This document shows, piece after piece, positions 1-11,234 of a stretch of 64,000 nt of DNA. Source of the DNA: Thinopyrum elongatum. Taxonomy: Eukaryota; Streptophyta; Magnoliopsida; Poales; Poaceae. The notes under the pieces are model-generated. The model saw nothing but the letters and a program-made list of their open reading frames with translations. It was not told the DNA's origin and did no database searches. The position numbers and the translations under genes were made by a program. Numbering within the stretch: position 1 is the first letter of the stretch; each line of letters opens with the position of its first letter. Location: the NCBI GenBank assembly GCA_011799875.1, contig CM022298.1:52692133-52756132 (forward strand), given 5' to 3'.

Positions 1-1046
1 CCCTTGCCATCAAAGTATAATAATCACATAACATGAAGTCATGCTGGCCGCCGTATGCCACCGTGGCGTCATCTGATCAGATTGAGGCTGGACTTATTAC
101 AAGCATTGCCATACCATCGATTGTACAGCCGTCCGTCAAGCACACAGACTAATCAGACATCGAAGCCGGGGCTAACCCAACTCTCATCCTTTTTAGGGGC
201 TAACTGAGACCCACAAGAAGAAACAACAATTTCTTGACATCAAAAAGTTTAAAGGAAGTTTTAAATGTGTGCCCAGGCATTGTTCACATTCAATGTGAAA
301 AGAATGTATATGTACAACATGGATGTACTGTACTAAACAATAAACACCCATGTGGTCAACAATATAAACTACTAAAAAAAGTAAATACACATGTCCTAAT
401 TACCGGAGACCTTCATCCTGTTGTGTTGTAGTGTAAAGGTGAGGTTCAAAGGAGTCAATGCAAGAAGGCTAAGATCGTATTCTTGTGATACTCCACTATT
501 TTCTCCTCTTTACAACCTTTATATGTTCATCTATTTTCTGTTTTTTTCTTAACAAAAGGAGGGATGTACCATACAGGTTGATTTTGTAGATCATCGTCGA
601 GTCATATATTGATATTACGTAGAAATTTGTAATTCCCCCACGTTGCTGCAGACATGGTGTTCATTTTTCTCTTCAATCGATTTATCTAATGTGGTTGCAG
701 ATCTTGCAGCCAAATGGACAGGAAAAAAATCCAATGCCAAATGCTGAGGAACAGTAGCAACTGTGGCATAAGGATCATTAATGTTGAGGCGAATTGGATG
801 GGCCCCTGCAGTCCCGCGTAGTACCAGGTCAAGCAATTTCTGGCAGATGCCCCGAGCAAAGCTATAGCTACGAGTTTATCAGCCAAGAAATCTTGCTTTG
901 TGCAACGTTGTGCTTAATCATTACACTTACATGTAATTCTCAATCCAGTGCGATCGAAAGTCAAGTTCATATAATGCATAACATATATTCTGTACGTTCA
1001 ATGCCCCAATGCCAGGTCTTTTTTTTTTTGTATGCTTGCAGATGTT
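1..1046. other. Intergenic DNA, no confident gene
   Basis: AT-rich DNA with only short, unsupported open frames. One stretch on the minus strand, about 615-886, reads as a plausible exon-like peptide with balanced composition in two overlapping frames, but I do not recognise it. It could be a captured gene fragment or chance. Nothing else in this stretch can be named. Confidence 0.5.
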
Positions 1047-1243
1047 GAGCATGATTGGTTAGATGCCAAAAGTTGGCATGCCAATATTTGGCAAATACCA
1101 AATGTTGGCTAGTGATTGGTTGGTTACCAACTTTTCTTATCAACCACACAAAAAGTTGCCAACATTTGGCAACTTTTGATTTTGCCAAATGTTGGCTTGC
1201 CAAATATTGGTAATGCCATGTTGGCATCAAACCAATTATGCTC
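1047..1243. mobile_element. Tourist-like MITE (PIF/Harbinger type)
   Basis: A 197-bp element bounded by 14-bp terminal inverted repeats: GAGCATGATTGGTT on the left, and the reverse complement of AACCAATTATGCTC on the right, with one mismatch. Both ends are flanked by GTT (1044-1046 and 1244-1246), a 3-bp duplication as expected for PIF/Harbinger elements, although TWA is the usual target. The interior is full of self-complementary TTGGCA/TGCCAA motifs, so a transcript would fold strongly. There is no coding capacity. A relationship to Tourist elements is inferred from the GAGCATG..TTGGTT terminus. Confidence 0.75.
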
Positions 1244-2136
1244 GTTCAGACCCAGATTGTTGGTTTTAATTTTGTTGTGTATGCATGCATACTATGTGTG
1301 GTGCACTACTATTTTATTAGATCGTTCACAGTACATATTGCACAGGCCATTTCCAATATATTTGAAAGCACATGTGTTAACCTACTAATTCATATGTTTT
1401 GTATCCTTACTATATTAATTTATTAATTCGGAACGATTCATGGGTATATGAGTATGTATCATGTCGTTCCCATAGAACTAATTTGTGAACAAAAATTAGT
1501 TTCAAAGTTCGACCTGATTTCTACTAGACTATAGGACCTTTTTTTTAGTCTCTGAGGCTAAATCATCAAGAATTAAACTATGTTATAATCTAAAAATATA
1601 TTATAATGAAAACAAGAACAAAGTAGTGTGAATTCCAGTTAGCTCCCTTATATCTTAAAACTATTATATTACCTAAATTGCAGGTAATAATTTGGGATTT
1701 AATTAGTAGCTTGGCGGTTTAGTATATCCTACTTATGCACTGGCGTAAATTTCATCAAGTTGTACAAGTAGAATCGCATATGCTTATACTATTATCTCTC
1801 CATGTTTTACTATCATGTATATATTTGACTACTGCATTTTTCTTCTGTGTATATTCCAATCGAGATCAAAAGAAAATCGTTAACCTGACTCAAAATAAAA
1901 AATAGTGCAATTGGACTTCCTCTACTATTTGCATCATTAAGTTTTTGTTATTGAACTCTATAACCGATGGTTCGTTTCTAAACCCTTCAATTCATTCTTT
2001 CTACCCCTCGCACTATTACATAATCATTTGAAGTGACAAGAGGTTGCACATATTGTAGTGAAACCTATAGAATTTAGTGGTGGTGAAAACCACAAAGAAA
2101 ACACCAGCCCATGAGGATGCACGGTTTGACGACTAG
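1244..2136. other. Intergenic DNA, nothing recognised
   Basis: AT-rich sequence with only short chance open frames, no LTR or TIR termini, and no coding similarity I can recognise. Confidence 0.5.
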
Positions 2137-3109
2137 TCACCTTAATCCTAGGGGAGCTAAACCGACGCCCACGCTATTGTTAACAAGCTATGGCCCATTT
2201 GTGCTCCAGCTCGCTCGACCACTCTCTTCGCCCGCTGGATGCTCACTCGCTTCCAAACTGGTTTTTTCTTTTTGATTTATTCTCTTGTTGATCTACTAGC
2301 AAAAAAACCATGTCGTTTTTATAATGCTTTTGAAAAAATTGACCTTTTCCATTGACCGCTCACTGGTGAACAATGACCTTGAGTTTTGGAAAAAAAAGTG
2401 CATGTATTTGAATTTCTTTTGAAAAGAGTTCATGAACTTCGAAAACAAATCATGAATTTTCTTAACATTCATGAATTAAAAAATTTGACATATTCAAAAG
2501 AAGTTCACAAATTTGAATAAAAGTTCACAAATTTGAAAAAAAATACGCGGCTTCAAATATTCATGAATATGTAAAAACAAATCACGAATTTGAGAAAAGT
2601 TCACGAGTTGAAAAAAAGTTCACAAACTCAAAAAATGTTAATGAAATTAGAAAAAAAAAGTTTGTGGATTTGAGGAAAGTTCAAGTTACAGAAAAATTTG
2701 TAACATTAAAAAGTTTCACAAAATCGAACAAAAGTTCACAAAAAATGATTTTTATTGTGAAAATCAATAAGTTCTTGAAATTTGGAACCTTCTAGAAGGT
2801 TCCTAGACCAATGGAGGGAAAGAAATGGGCTGGCGGCCCATTAGTCTAGCAAACAGGTGGGTATGCCCCTGTGCCGGTTACACACTATTTGACGCGGAAG
2901 GCGCCAAGTAGGATTCGGGGCTAGTGGAGGCCGGGGCAGTGCCGTGGTAACTTGCAGTCTCCTCCTCTCTGATGACTGAGGGTATTGACCTCCTTCTTAC
3001 CTAAGGGCCTGATATGTATGTGGTGGTGTATCAAGTTGGGCATGCCCGCGACTAGCTTGCTATTGCCATCTCGTAGATGTCGCATTCCCATTGAAGCAAC
3101 AACGAAAAA

Positions 3110-3834
3110 TATTTCGATTGGTTAAAAAATTTAGTGACCATCAAAATTGTTGAATTTTTCAAAATTTCGGTGAACCATAAAATTGTGGAAACTTTGGTAA
3201 ATTCAAAAATAATTTTGAAAAAATCACAAATTTTTCGTTTAAGTTTGGAAATTTTGAATTTAAACACATAGATAAAGGAATACTTAGCGCCTTTAGTATG
3301 TAAAAACATGTTCTAGTTTACCGGTGAGTTCGGTATGCAAATATCCGTTGGACCAGTTTCGAAGCTTGGCATGCGTTGTATTTTTGGCAAAATTTTATTC
3401 GATATAAATTTAAATAAAAATATGAGACTTCTGGTACTCGAACTCTAGACCTGCAGAGTATGTTGATTACTATAATCTGAGGACCATTTTATCATGAATA
3501 TTCAAGCCTATGAAAAAATTGAACAAAATGCAAAAAAAATCGCTCACCCTCAAAACAAACGAGATTTCACGAAATTTTGAAAAAAAATAGTCAGGGTTTT
3601 GAACCATGCATTCAGCAAAATGGTCCTGGGAAAGTCCCATTGTGATTGCGCCATTAGGTGCTGATAAATTCACCATCACTGACCGGTCAAGGTTGGCCCA
3701 TCAATAATCACACGGGTGGCTAGGGTGGTTAGAGGCCGGTTGATGTTGAGGGATTAGTTTTGGAGCATTTTCTAATAGTGAGAGAAATTAATATTTTGTG
3801 ATCCCAAAACTAAGAAAAACAAAGTTGGTACTGT
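3110..3834. repeat. X1 internal duplication, unit 1
   Basis: About 725 bp that is repeated directly downstream. Both units begin with TATTTCGATTGG and end with GTTGGTACTGTC, and share the block around the CATTTTATCATGAATATTCA motif. Copy X2 (62225-62990) has only one unit, so the duplication is specific to X1. Confidence 0.75.
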
Positions 3835-4456
3835 CTATTTCGATTGGGTCAAAATTTGAGTGACTCTCAAAATTGTTGAAATTTCGGTGACCCTTAAATG
3901 TCGAAAATTTGGTAATTCAAAAATAACTTCATACAAATTCAGATTTTTTATTAAGTTTTGGACAATTTTGAATTTGAACACATACATAAAGGAATACTTA
4001 GCGCCATTAGTATGTAAGACTTGTTCTGGTCTACCGGTGAGGTTAGTATGAAAATATCTGCTTGCCCAGTTTCGAAGCTTAGCATGCTTAGTATTTTGTG
4101 AAAATGTTATTCGATATTTTTTTAATAGAAATATGAGTCTGATACTCAAACTCTAGACGTGCAGAGTATGTTGGTTACTATGATATGATGATTTGAGGAC
4201 CATTTTATCATGAATATTCAAGCCTACCAAAAACAAATTGAACGAAATGCAAAAAAAATTAGCTCACCCTCGAAACAAACGAGATTTCACGAACTTCTAA
4301 AAATTTCGTCGAAGTATTAAACCATGCATTCAACAAAATGGTCATGGGAAAGTCCCATTGTGATAGTGCCATTAGGCCCTGGCAGCTTCACCACCACTAA
4401 CCGGTTAAGGTTGACTCGTCAATAATCACATTCAGCACTGACGGGGGGTGGCTTGG
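3835..4456. repeat. X1 internal duplication, unit 2 (left part)
   Basis: Second unit of the X1 tandem duplication. It is split by element A1 and finishes at about 17812 with the same GTTGGTACTGTC end as unit 1. Sequence between the units is diverged, so the duplication is old and predates the A1 insertion. Confidence 0.7.
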
Positions 4457-4779
4457 TGATACGTCTCCAACATATCTATAATTTTTTATTGTTTCATGCT
4501 ATTATATTATCTGTTTTGGATGTTTTATATGCATTAATATGCTATTTTATATTATTTTTGGGACTAACCTATTAACCTAGAGCCCAGTGCCAGTTTTTGT
4601 TTTTTTCTTGTTTTTGAGCTTCGCAGAAAAGGAATACTACACGGAGTCCAAACGGAATAAAACTTCACGATGGTTTTTTTTGGACCAGAAGACACCCAGG
4701 GGACTTGGAGTGCAAGTCAGAAGAGCCACAAGGCGGCGGCAAGGGTGGAGGGCGTGCCCTAGGGGGGCGCCCCCTACCT
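4457..4779 (+). repeat. A1 5' LTR, left fragment
   Basis: First 323 bp of the A1 LTR, matching 16156-16480 closely through the GCGCCC..CCTACCT segment, then departing abruptly into segment Z. It carries the TG start and the 5' copy of the CTTGG duplication lies just outside. Confidence 0.9.
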
Positions 4780-7346
4780 AGGGGGTGAATGGCACGAAAC
4801 ATTTTTAATAAATTATGCGATTTTTTTTAGAATTGCGTGAATTTTATTTTACAATGTTTTTTTGGCTTTTCGGATTTTTCTTTGTTCTCCTAGGTTTCTC
4901 TCAATTTTTTTTTGTTTTTCTGGTTTCTTCAGATTGTTACATCTGTGCTTCATGGCATGAAGCACAAACTGTGCTTCTGTGCTTCCTCAAAAAACTAGAA
5001 AAATAGATGTGTTACCGCGTGAAGCACAGTTATGCTTCCCCCCAAAAAGTGAAGCAAACAGTGCTTCCAAGAAAAGTGAAGTACATCTTGTTCCAGTTAA
5101 TTTTAGGTTTCTATTTTTTTTCCTTTTCTTGTGTTTTTTTCTGCTATTTTAAGATTTTTTGGTTTCTAAATTCTCGACTCCTAGTTTTTGTTTTTCCTTG
5201 TTTTCCAGAAAAAAGGTCAAAATCTATTAACATGAGATCTCATTCAAAAATCTCGATACGAGAAACGGAACGGTGAAAACAGTTCACAATTTGGACACAC
5301 GGTTCAAGAATATAACATTTTGAAAGAGCGAATATACGAAAATGAGCACAAACTCCCAAGTTGCGACAAGTGGCGCACATGCAATGCCCCACTTGTCACC
5401 ATCAGATGAAGTCAGAGTGACCTTTGTAAGCGGTACCTTAACTAGTGATTTCGGCGAGAAGCGACATGTCACTCGCGTGACTCAGGTTGACAACTGTTAC
5501 ATGGGCCCTAGTCGCGCACGCGAGTCTCCTCCAGCGAGCGAGAGCGAGCGTCTCCCAACGAGCGAGCGTGGGTGAGTTTTCTACTTCTTTTATCTTCAAC
5601 TAATAAAAATTATGACTTTGAAAAAAAATCTCAAAATCAAAAAAACATTCGTGAAGTTTTTGCAGTAAAAAGGATAATCAATACATAAAAGTTCACGATT
5701 TCGAAAAAATGATCGCAAATTCAAAAAATGATCAAATTAAAAACATTTGCAAATTTAAAAAATTCTTCAGTCCAAATATGTTTTTGAATTAATTTTTTGT
5801 GTGAATTACTAATATGTTTTTCCTTGGTTTTTTTGTTTCTTCTCCGGTTTTTTAGTTTCTATATATTTTTTCTTTTTTCTTTTTTTTCAGCAGATGTCTA
5901 CATTTTATTACACATTGTACGTTTTTTGTATCCATCAAGAAACATTGTTTCATACATGTTGAACATTTTTCCAAATATATGTTCTGATATCTGTTGTTTT
6001 CATACACATTTTAATTTTATGCACATCTTAAAAGATTACACATGTTAGACTTTCCAAATACATGATTAACTCTTTTTCATACACATGTTGCCTTTCAAAA
6101 TTAGTAAAAAAAGTTCATACACATTGAAATATTTTTTGGAATGTAAATTGTTTCAAAACTATGCTTTTTTACACTGTATAATTATATTTTTAACTATCAC
6201 GAACATATTCTTGAATATTGAATATTTTTGAAACGTAACATACTTTTTTGAATAGTACAAATATTTTTTATGAATTACGTGAATATTGATTTACAGAGTA
6301 GAAACAAGTTTGAAACATGTGTACATTTTTCAAACGCCACAAACATTTTTATTGCATGATTTCACATTTTTAAACTGCGCTAATAATTTTTAAGCTCGTT
6401 TATATTTTTCATATTCAAAGTAACTTCTTGAAATTAAATTGAGAAAATTAAAAAAAATGTTCTTAAAAATGTATGGACTTAGAATGTCTCAAATATAAAC
6501 AAAGATTTATAAGGAAAAAAGAAGGAAGTTGGAGAAATAATTTTTTGCACTAGGCCAGCCACTTAGAGCGCTCGTAAGGCGAGGCGTACCTCTGTCTCGT
6601 TATAAGCTAGACAAACACGCATCCGACGTTCTGCCTTTTTCCCCGGTGTTCTCTTCAGGTTGCAACTAGGAATATTCTCTCTTTTTAATATTTGTTTATT
6701 TAAAATGTTTTATCTCTTAAACCATGCGCCCAAATCGTGAACCGTTTTACCGTTGGATTTCTTGAGTCGAGATCTTTGAAAATGGTCCCATGTTAATAGG
6801 TTTCGATGAAAAAATTTTCCATGAAAAAACTGGAAGAAAAAACACCGAGCCAGAAGCACGATTTTCCCCACTTTTTTCCCTTTCCGAGTGTGCCTCTCGT
6901 GGAAGCAAATTTGTGCCTCTCGCTTAAGTAAAAATAATGTGTTTCCCTTTCGGTGAGGCACAACTATGCCTCTGTAGGATCGTAAGTAGGTCTACTGTGG
7001 AGGTGATTTGACTACTTAACCAAATAAAATCTATCATTTTCCCAATTTTAGTTCTTGGAAAATTTAGGCAATTTACACAAGTCAAGCAACATCCTACACA
7101 TGCTCTAGATAGTAGGCAGCGGAAAGTAACAACTTTGCATATGAACGTAAAGGAGGGATTGGAGAAATCGAACGCAATGAAGACACACTGATTTTTGGCG
7201 TGATTCTGATAGGTGGTGCTATTATATGTCCATGTTGATGGAGACTTCAATTGACAGAGGGTAACGGCTGCGCGAGTTCAGGGAGGGCTTTACCCATAAA
7301 GGTTCCACGAGGAAGCAACCTTGTCTATGCCATCATGGCTTCCATC
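4780..7346. other. Segment Z, unidentified insertion in the A1 LTR
   Basis: About 2.57 kb of AT-rich noncoding DNA between the broken A1 LTR and the start of the A2 LTR. It contains a cluster of GTGCTTC/GAAGCAC motifs (4944-5080) including a perfect palindrome, a GC-rich block (5340-5575) with GCGAGCGAG repeats, and a second cluster of GTGCCTC/GAGGCAC motifs (6890-6975). These inverted motif clusters suggest subterminal regions of a DNA transposon, but no transposase or intact TIR was found. The right part was probably lost in the deletion that joined A2 to A1. Confidence 0.55.
4944..4966. repeat. Perfect 11-bp palindrome
   Basis: TGTGCTTCATG and its exact reverse complement are separated by one G. 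This is the strongest of several GAAGCAC/GTGCTTC inverted motifs within 4944-5080. Confidence 0.9.
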
Positions 7347-8933
7347 TGATACGTCTCCAACGTATCTATAATTTTTTATTGTTCCATGCTATTATATTAT
7401 CTGTTTTGCATGTTTTATATGCATTAATATGCTATTTTATATTATTTTTAGGACAAACCTATTAACCTAGGGCCCAGTGCCAGTTCCTGTTTTTTCCTTG
7501 TTTTTGAGTTTCGCAGAAAAGGAATACCAAACGGAGTCCAAACGGAATAAAACCTTCGCGATGATTTTTCTTGGACCATAAGACACCCAAGAGACTTGGA
7601 GATGAAGTCAGAGGAGACACGAGGCGGCCACAAGGGTGGAGGGCGCGCCCAGGGGGTAGGGCGCGCCCCCCTGTCTTGTGGGCCCCCCGTGACCCTCCTG
7701 ACCTAATTCTTTCGCCTATATATTCACAAATATTCCCAAGCCACCAGGGGCATCCACGAAAACACTTTTCCACCGCCACAACCTTCTGTACCTGTGAGAT
7801 CCCATCTAGGGACCTTTTCCGGCACCCTGCCGGAGGGGGATTCGATCACGGAGGGCTTCTACATCAACTCTATTGCCCTTCCGATGAAGCTTGAGTAGTT
7901 TACCACAGACCTATGGGTCCATAGCTAGTAGCTAGATGGCTTCTTCTATCTCTTTGATTCTCAATACCATGTTCTCCTCGATGTTCTTGGAGATCTATCT
8001 GATGTAATACTCTTTTGTGGTGTGTTTGCCGAGATCCGATGAATTGTGGATTTATGATCAACTTGTCTATGAATATTATTTGAATCTTCTCTGAATTCTT
8101 TTATGCATGATTTGGTATCTTTGTAATTCTCTTCGAACTATCGGTTTGGTTTGGCCAACTAGATTGGTTTTTCTTGCAATGGGATAAGTGCTTAGCTTTG
8201 GGTTCAATCTTGCGGTGTCCTTTCCCAGTGACAGTAGGGGCAGCAAGGCACTTATTGTATTGTTGCCATCGAGGATAAAAAGATGGGGTTTACATCATAT
8301 TGCTTGAGTTTATTCCTCTACATCATGTCATCTTACTTAATGCGTTACTCTGTTCTTCATGAACTTAATACTCTAGATGCAGGCAGAAGTCGGTCGATGT
8401 GTGGAGTAATAGTAGTAGATGCAGAATCATTTTGGTCTACTTGACACGGACGTGATGCCTATATTCTTGATCATTGCCTTAGATATCGTCATAACTTTGC
8501 GCTTTTCTATCAATTGCTCGGCAGTAATTTGTTCACCCACCATATTATTTGCTATCTTGAGAGAAGCCTCTAGTGAAACCTATGGCCCCCGGGTCTATTT
8601 TCCATCATATAAGTTTTCGATCTACTATTTTGAAATCTTTTACTTTTCGATCTATAAACCAAAAATACGAAAAATATTTACTTTTACCGTTTGTTCACTC
8701 TCATCTATCTCTATCAGATCTCACTTTTGCAAGTAACCGTGAAGGGATTGACAACCCCTTTATCGCGTTGGGTGCAAGTTGTTTGATTGTTTGTGCAGGT
8801 ATTCGGTGATTTGTGCGTTGTCTCTACTGGATTGATACCTTGGTTCTCAAACTGAGGGAAATACTTATCTCCACTTTGCTGCATCACCCTTTCCTCTTCA
8901 AGGGAAAAACCAACGCAAGCTCAAGAAGTAGCA
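7347..8933 (+). repeat. A2 5' LTR
   Basis: Complete 1,587-bp LTR from TGATACGTCTCC to AAGAAGTAGCA. It has a TATATA box at 7717-7722 and, about 100 nt downstream, a hairpin TCCGGCA-ccc-TGCCGGA (7818-7834). It belongs to a different subfamily from the A1 LTRs: it has ATTCGGTGATTTGTGCG where both A1 LTR ends have CATCTATTGGGGACTTGCG. The left flank is CCATC inside Z. No matching right flank survives because A2 is truncated. Confidence 0.9.
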
Positions 8934-8944
8934 GGAAGAATTTC

Positions 8945-8961
8945 TGGCGCCGTTGCCGGGG
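8945..8961 (+). promoter_or_regulatory. A2 primer-binding site (tRNA-Asp type)
   Basis: TGGCGCCGTTGCCGGGG lies 11 nt after the LTR end. It is complementary to the conserved 3' end of plant tRNA-Asp(GTC), from established tRNA sequence knowledge. Confidence 0.85.
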
Positions 8962-9167
8962 AGATCTACGCCAAGTCAAGACATACCAAGTACCCATCAT
9001 AAACTCTCATCTCTTGCATTACATTATTCGCCATTCGCCTCTCATTTTCCTCTCCCCCACTTCTAAAATGATTTTCAAAAAGATTTGCCTTTTCTTTGCC
9101 CCTCTTCCGTTCATGTTCTTCGTTTGCTTTTTGTGTGCTTGTGTGCTGGATTGCTTGCTTTGTCACG

Positions 9168-10307
9168 ATGGCTCAGCCTAAGAATTCTGATCCTTACTAT
9201 AAGAGGTTAGAAGAAATCGAAAGTAATGTTAGGAGCTTCATGTCTTTGCAATTTGAGCATAATAATTTCTTTAGAAACGAGCTTAAGGAGCAGAAAAGTT
9301 TGATGGAGTACATGAATAAAGAGCTCGATGATATGTCTAAGGAAATTTATGGTTTGAAATCTCAGTTTGCTCACCTTGAAAATTTAGTCGGCCAAATTTC
9401 TGATAAACAAGCTACCTTAGTAAATAAGATGGCTACTAAACCAGAGTCTTTAAATAATGATGAAGATCTTAAAGTGATTGATGTGACTCCTATTGAATCT
9501 TTGTTTTCCAATATAAATCTTGATAAAGATGGGACTGGAGATGAGTCAACTTTAGTTAAAAGCCGTCCTAATGATTCGGAATTTTTATATCTTGATGCAA
9601 AAATTGATAAAAGTGGGATTGGAGAGGTCAAAACTTTAAGTAGCAATGAACCCACTCTTTTGGATTTCAAGGAATTTAATTATGATAATTGTTCTTTAAT
9701 AGATTGTATTTCCTTGTTGCAATCTATGTTGAATTCACCTCATGCTTATAATCAAAACAAAGCTTTTACTAAACATATCATTGATGCTATGATGTAATCT
9801 TTTGAAGAAAAGCTCGAATTGGAAGTTTCTATCCCTAGAAAACTTTATGATGAGTGGGAACCTACTATTAAGATTAAGATTAAAGATTATGAGTGCCATG
9901 CTTTGTGTGATTTGGGTGCTAGCGCTTCCACGATTCCAAAAACTTTATGTGATGTGTTAGGTTTCCGTGAATTTGATGATTGTTCTTTAAATTTGCATCT
10001 TGCGGATTCCACTATTAAGAAACCTATGGGAAGGATTAATGATGTTCTTATTGTTGCAAATAGGAATTATGTGCCCGTAGATTTCATTGTTCTTGATATA
10101 GATTGCAATCCTACATGTCCTATTATTCTTGGTAGACCTTTCCTTAGAACGATTAGTGCAATTATTGATATGAAAGAAGGAAACATTAGATTTCAATTTC
10201 CATTAAGTAAGGGCATGGAACACTTTCCAAGAAAGAAAATTAAATTTCCATATGAATCTATTATGAGAGCTACTTATGGATTGCATACCAAAGATGACAA
10301 TACCTAG
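9168..10307 (+). pseudogene. A2 coiled-coil/protease ORF, one nonsense codon
   Basis: The start ATG at 9168 (MAQPKNSDPYY) occupies the same position as the gag start in A1 and B (both MAQ/MTQ). Instead of a Gag matrix/capsid region, the first about 95 residues form a short, charged, heptad-like segment (LKEQKSLMEYMNKELDDMSK) predicted to be a coiled coil. The sequence then joins the region shared with A1 at NNDEDLKVIDV, followed by the retropepsin-like domain with CDLGAS and the ILGRPFL motif. A TAA at 9795-9797 replaces a lysine codon of A1 and interrupts the frame; the rest continues in the same frame to 10307. No zinc knuckle, RT or integrase. The product would be a Gag-less protease protein if the stop is ignored. 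Confidence 0.75.
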
Positions 10308-10640
10308 ATCTATTTGTGTTTTTATGCCTAGCTAAGGGCGTTAAACAATAGCGCTTGTTGGGAGGCAACCCAATTTTATTTTTGGTTTTTGGTTTTTGCT
10401 TCTGTTTTTCAATAAATAATTCATCTAGCCTCTGGTTAGATGTGGTTTTATGTTTTAATTATTGTTTGTGCCAAGTAAGACCTTTGGGATGGCTTACGGT
10501 GATAGTTGATTTGATCCTGCTAAAAAATAGAAACTTTTGCGCCCAGTCCTAGAATTTTTGAAATTCACTGGAGTGTGGAAAAACTCTGAATGTTTTACAA
10601 AAGATTGATATACAGATTGCCTCTGTTTTCCTAATTTTTC
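10308..10640 (+). other. A2 3' noncoding remnant, truncated
   Basis: This begins with the conserved post-ORF double-hairpin segment (10338-10373) and follows the A1 noncoding region (13319-13640) until TTTTTCAG at about 10640, where it breaks into A1 LTR sequence. The rest of A2, including its 3' LTR, is missing. Confidence 0.8.
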
Positions 10641-11015
10641 AGAGAGAAGCTTCTAGTGAAACCTATGGCCCCCGGGTCTATTTTCCATCATATTAGTTTC
10701 CGGTCTACTATTTTGCAATCTTTTATTTTCAGATCTATAAACCAAAAAAACCCAAAAATATTTTATCTTTTGTTTAGTTTTATTTATCTCTATCAGATCT
10801 CACCTTTGCAAGTGACCGTGAAGGGATTGACAACCCCTTTATCGCGTTGGGTGCAAGTGTTTGATAGTTTGTGCAGGTGCATCTATTGGGGACTTGCGCG
10901 TTTCTCCTACTGGATTGATACCTTGGTTCTTAACTGGGGGAAATACTTATCTCTACTGTGCTGCATCACCCTTCCCTCTTCAAGGGAAAAACCAACGCAA
11001 GCTCTAGAAGTAGTA
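10641..11015 (+). repeat. A1 5' LTR, right fragment
   Basis: Last 375 bp of an LTR starting at AGAGAAGC, with the final CA mutated to TA. It shares subfamily-specific variants with the A1 3' LTR (CATCATATTAGTTTCC, CATCTATTGGGGACTTGCG) and not with the adjacent A2 LTR. This identifies it as the missing end of the LTR fragment at 4457. About 840 bp of the LTR middle are absent. Confidence 0.85.
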
Positions 11016-11026
11016 GGAAGAATTCC

Positions 11027-11043
11027 TGGCGCCGTTGCCAGGG
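11027..11043 (+). promoter_or_regulatory. A1 primer-binding site
   Basis: TGGCGCCGTTGCCAGGG, the tRNA-Asp-type site with one substitution, 11 nt after the LTR. Confidence 0.8.
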
Positions 11044-11234
11044 AGATCTACGCCAAGCCTACCAAGTACCCATCATAAACTCTCATCACTTGCATTACAT
11101 TATTCACCTCTCGCTTTCCTCTCCCCCACTTCTAAAACAATTTTCAAAAATATTTGCCTTTTTTCGCCCTTCTTCCGTTCGTGTTTTCGCTTACTTTTTG
11201 TTTGCTCGTGTGTTAGATTGCTTGCTTTGTCATG

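Larger units (their letters stand above)
2137..4456. repeat. Old repeat X1, left part
   Basis: This segment matches 31246-31440 followed by 61265-63000, the second copy X2, at clearly diverged but continuous similarity. It begins near CACCTTAATCC in both copies. It contains long runs of degenerate GAAAA-TTCATGAATTT / TTCACAAATTTG motifs (about 2390-2760), typical of noncoding parts of Triticeae class II elements, and a GC-richer block (about 2820-3010). No transposase can be read. It is interrupted at 4457 by retrotransposon A1 and continues at 17692. A class II origin is inferred and the family is unknown. Confidence 0.6.
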
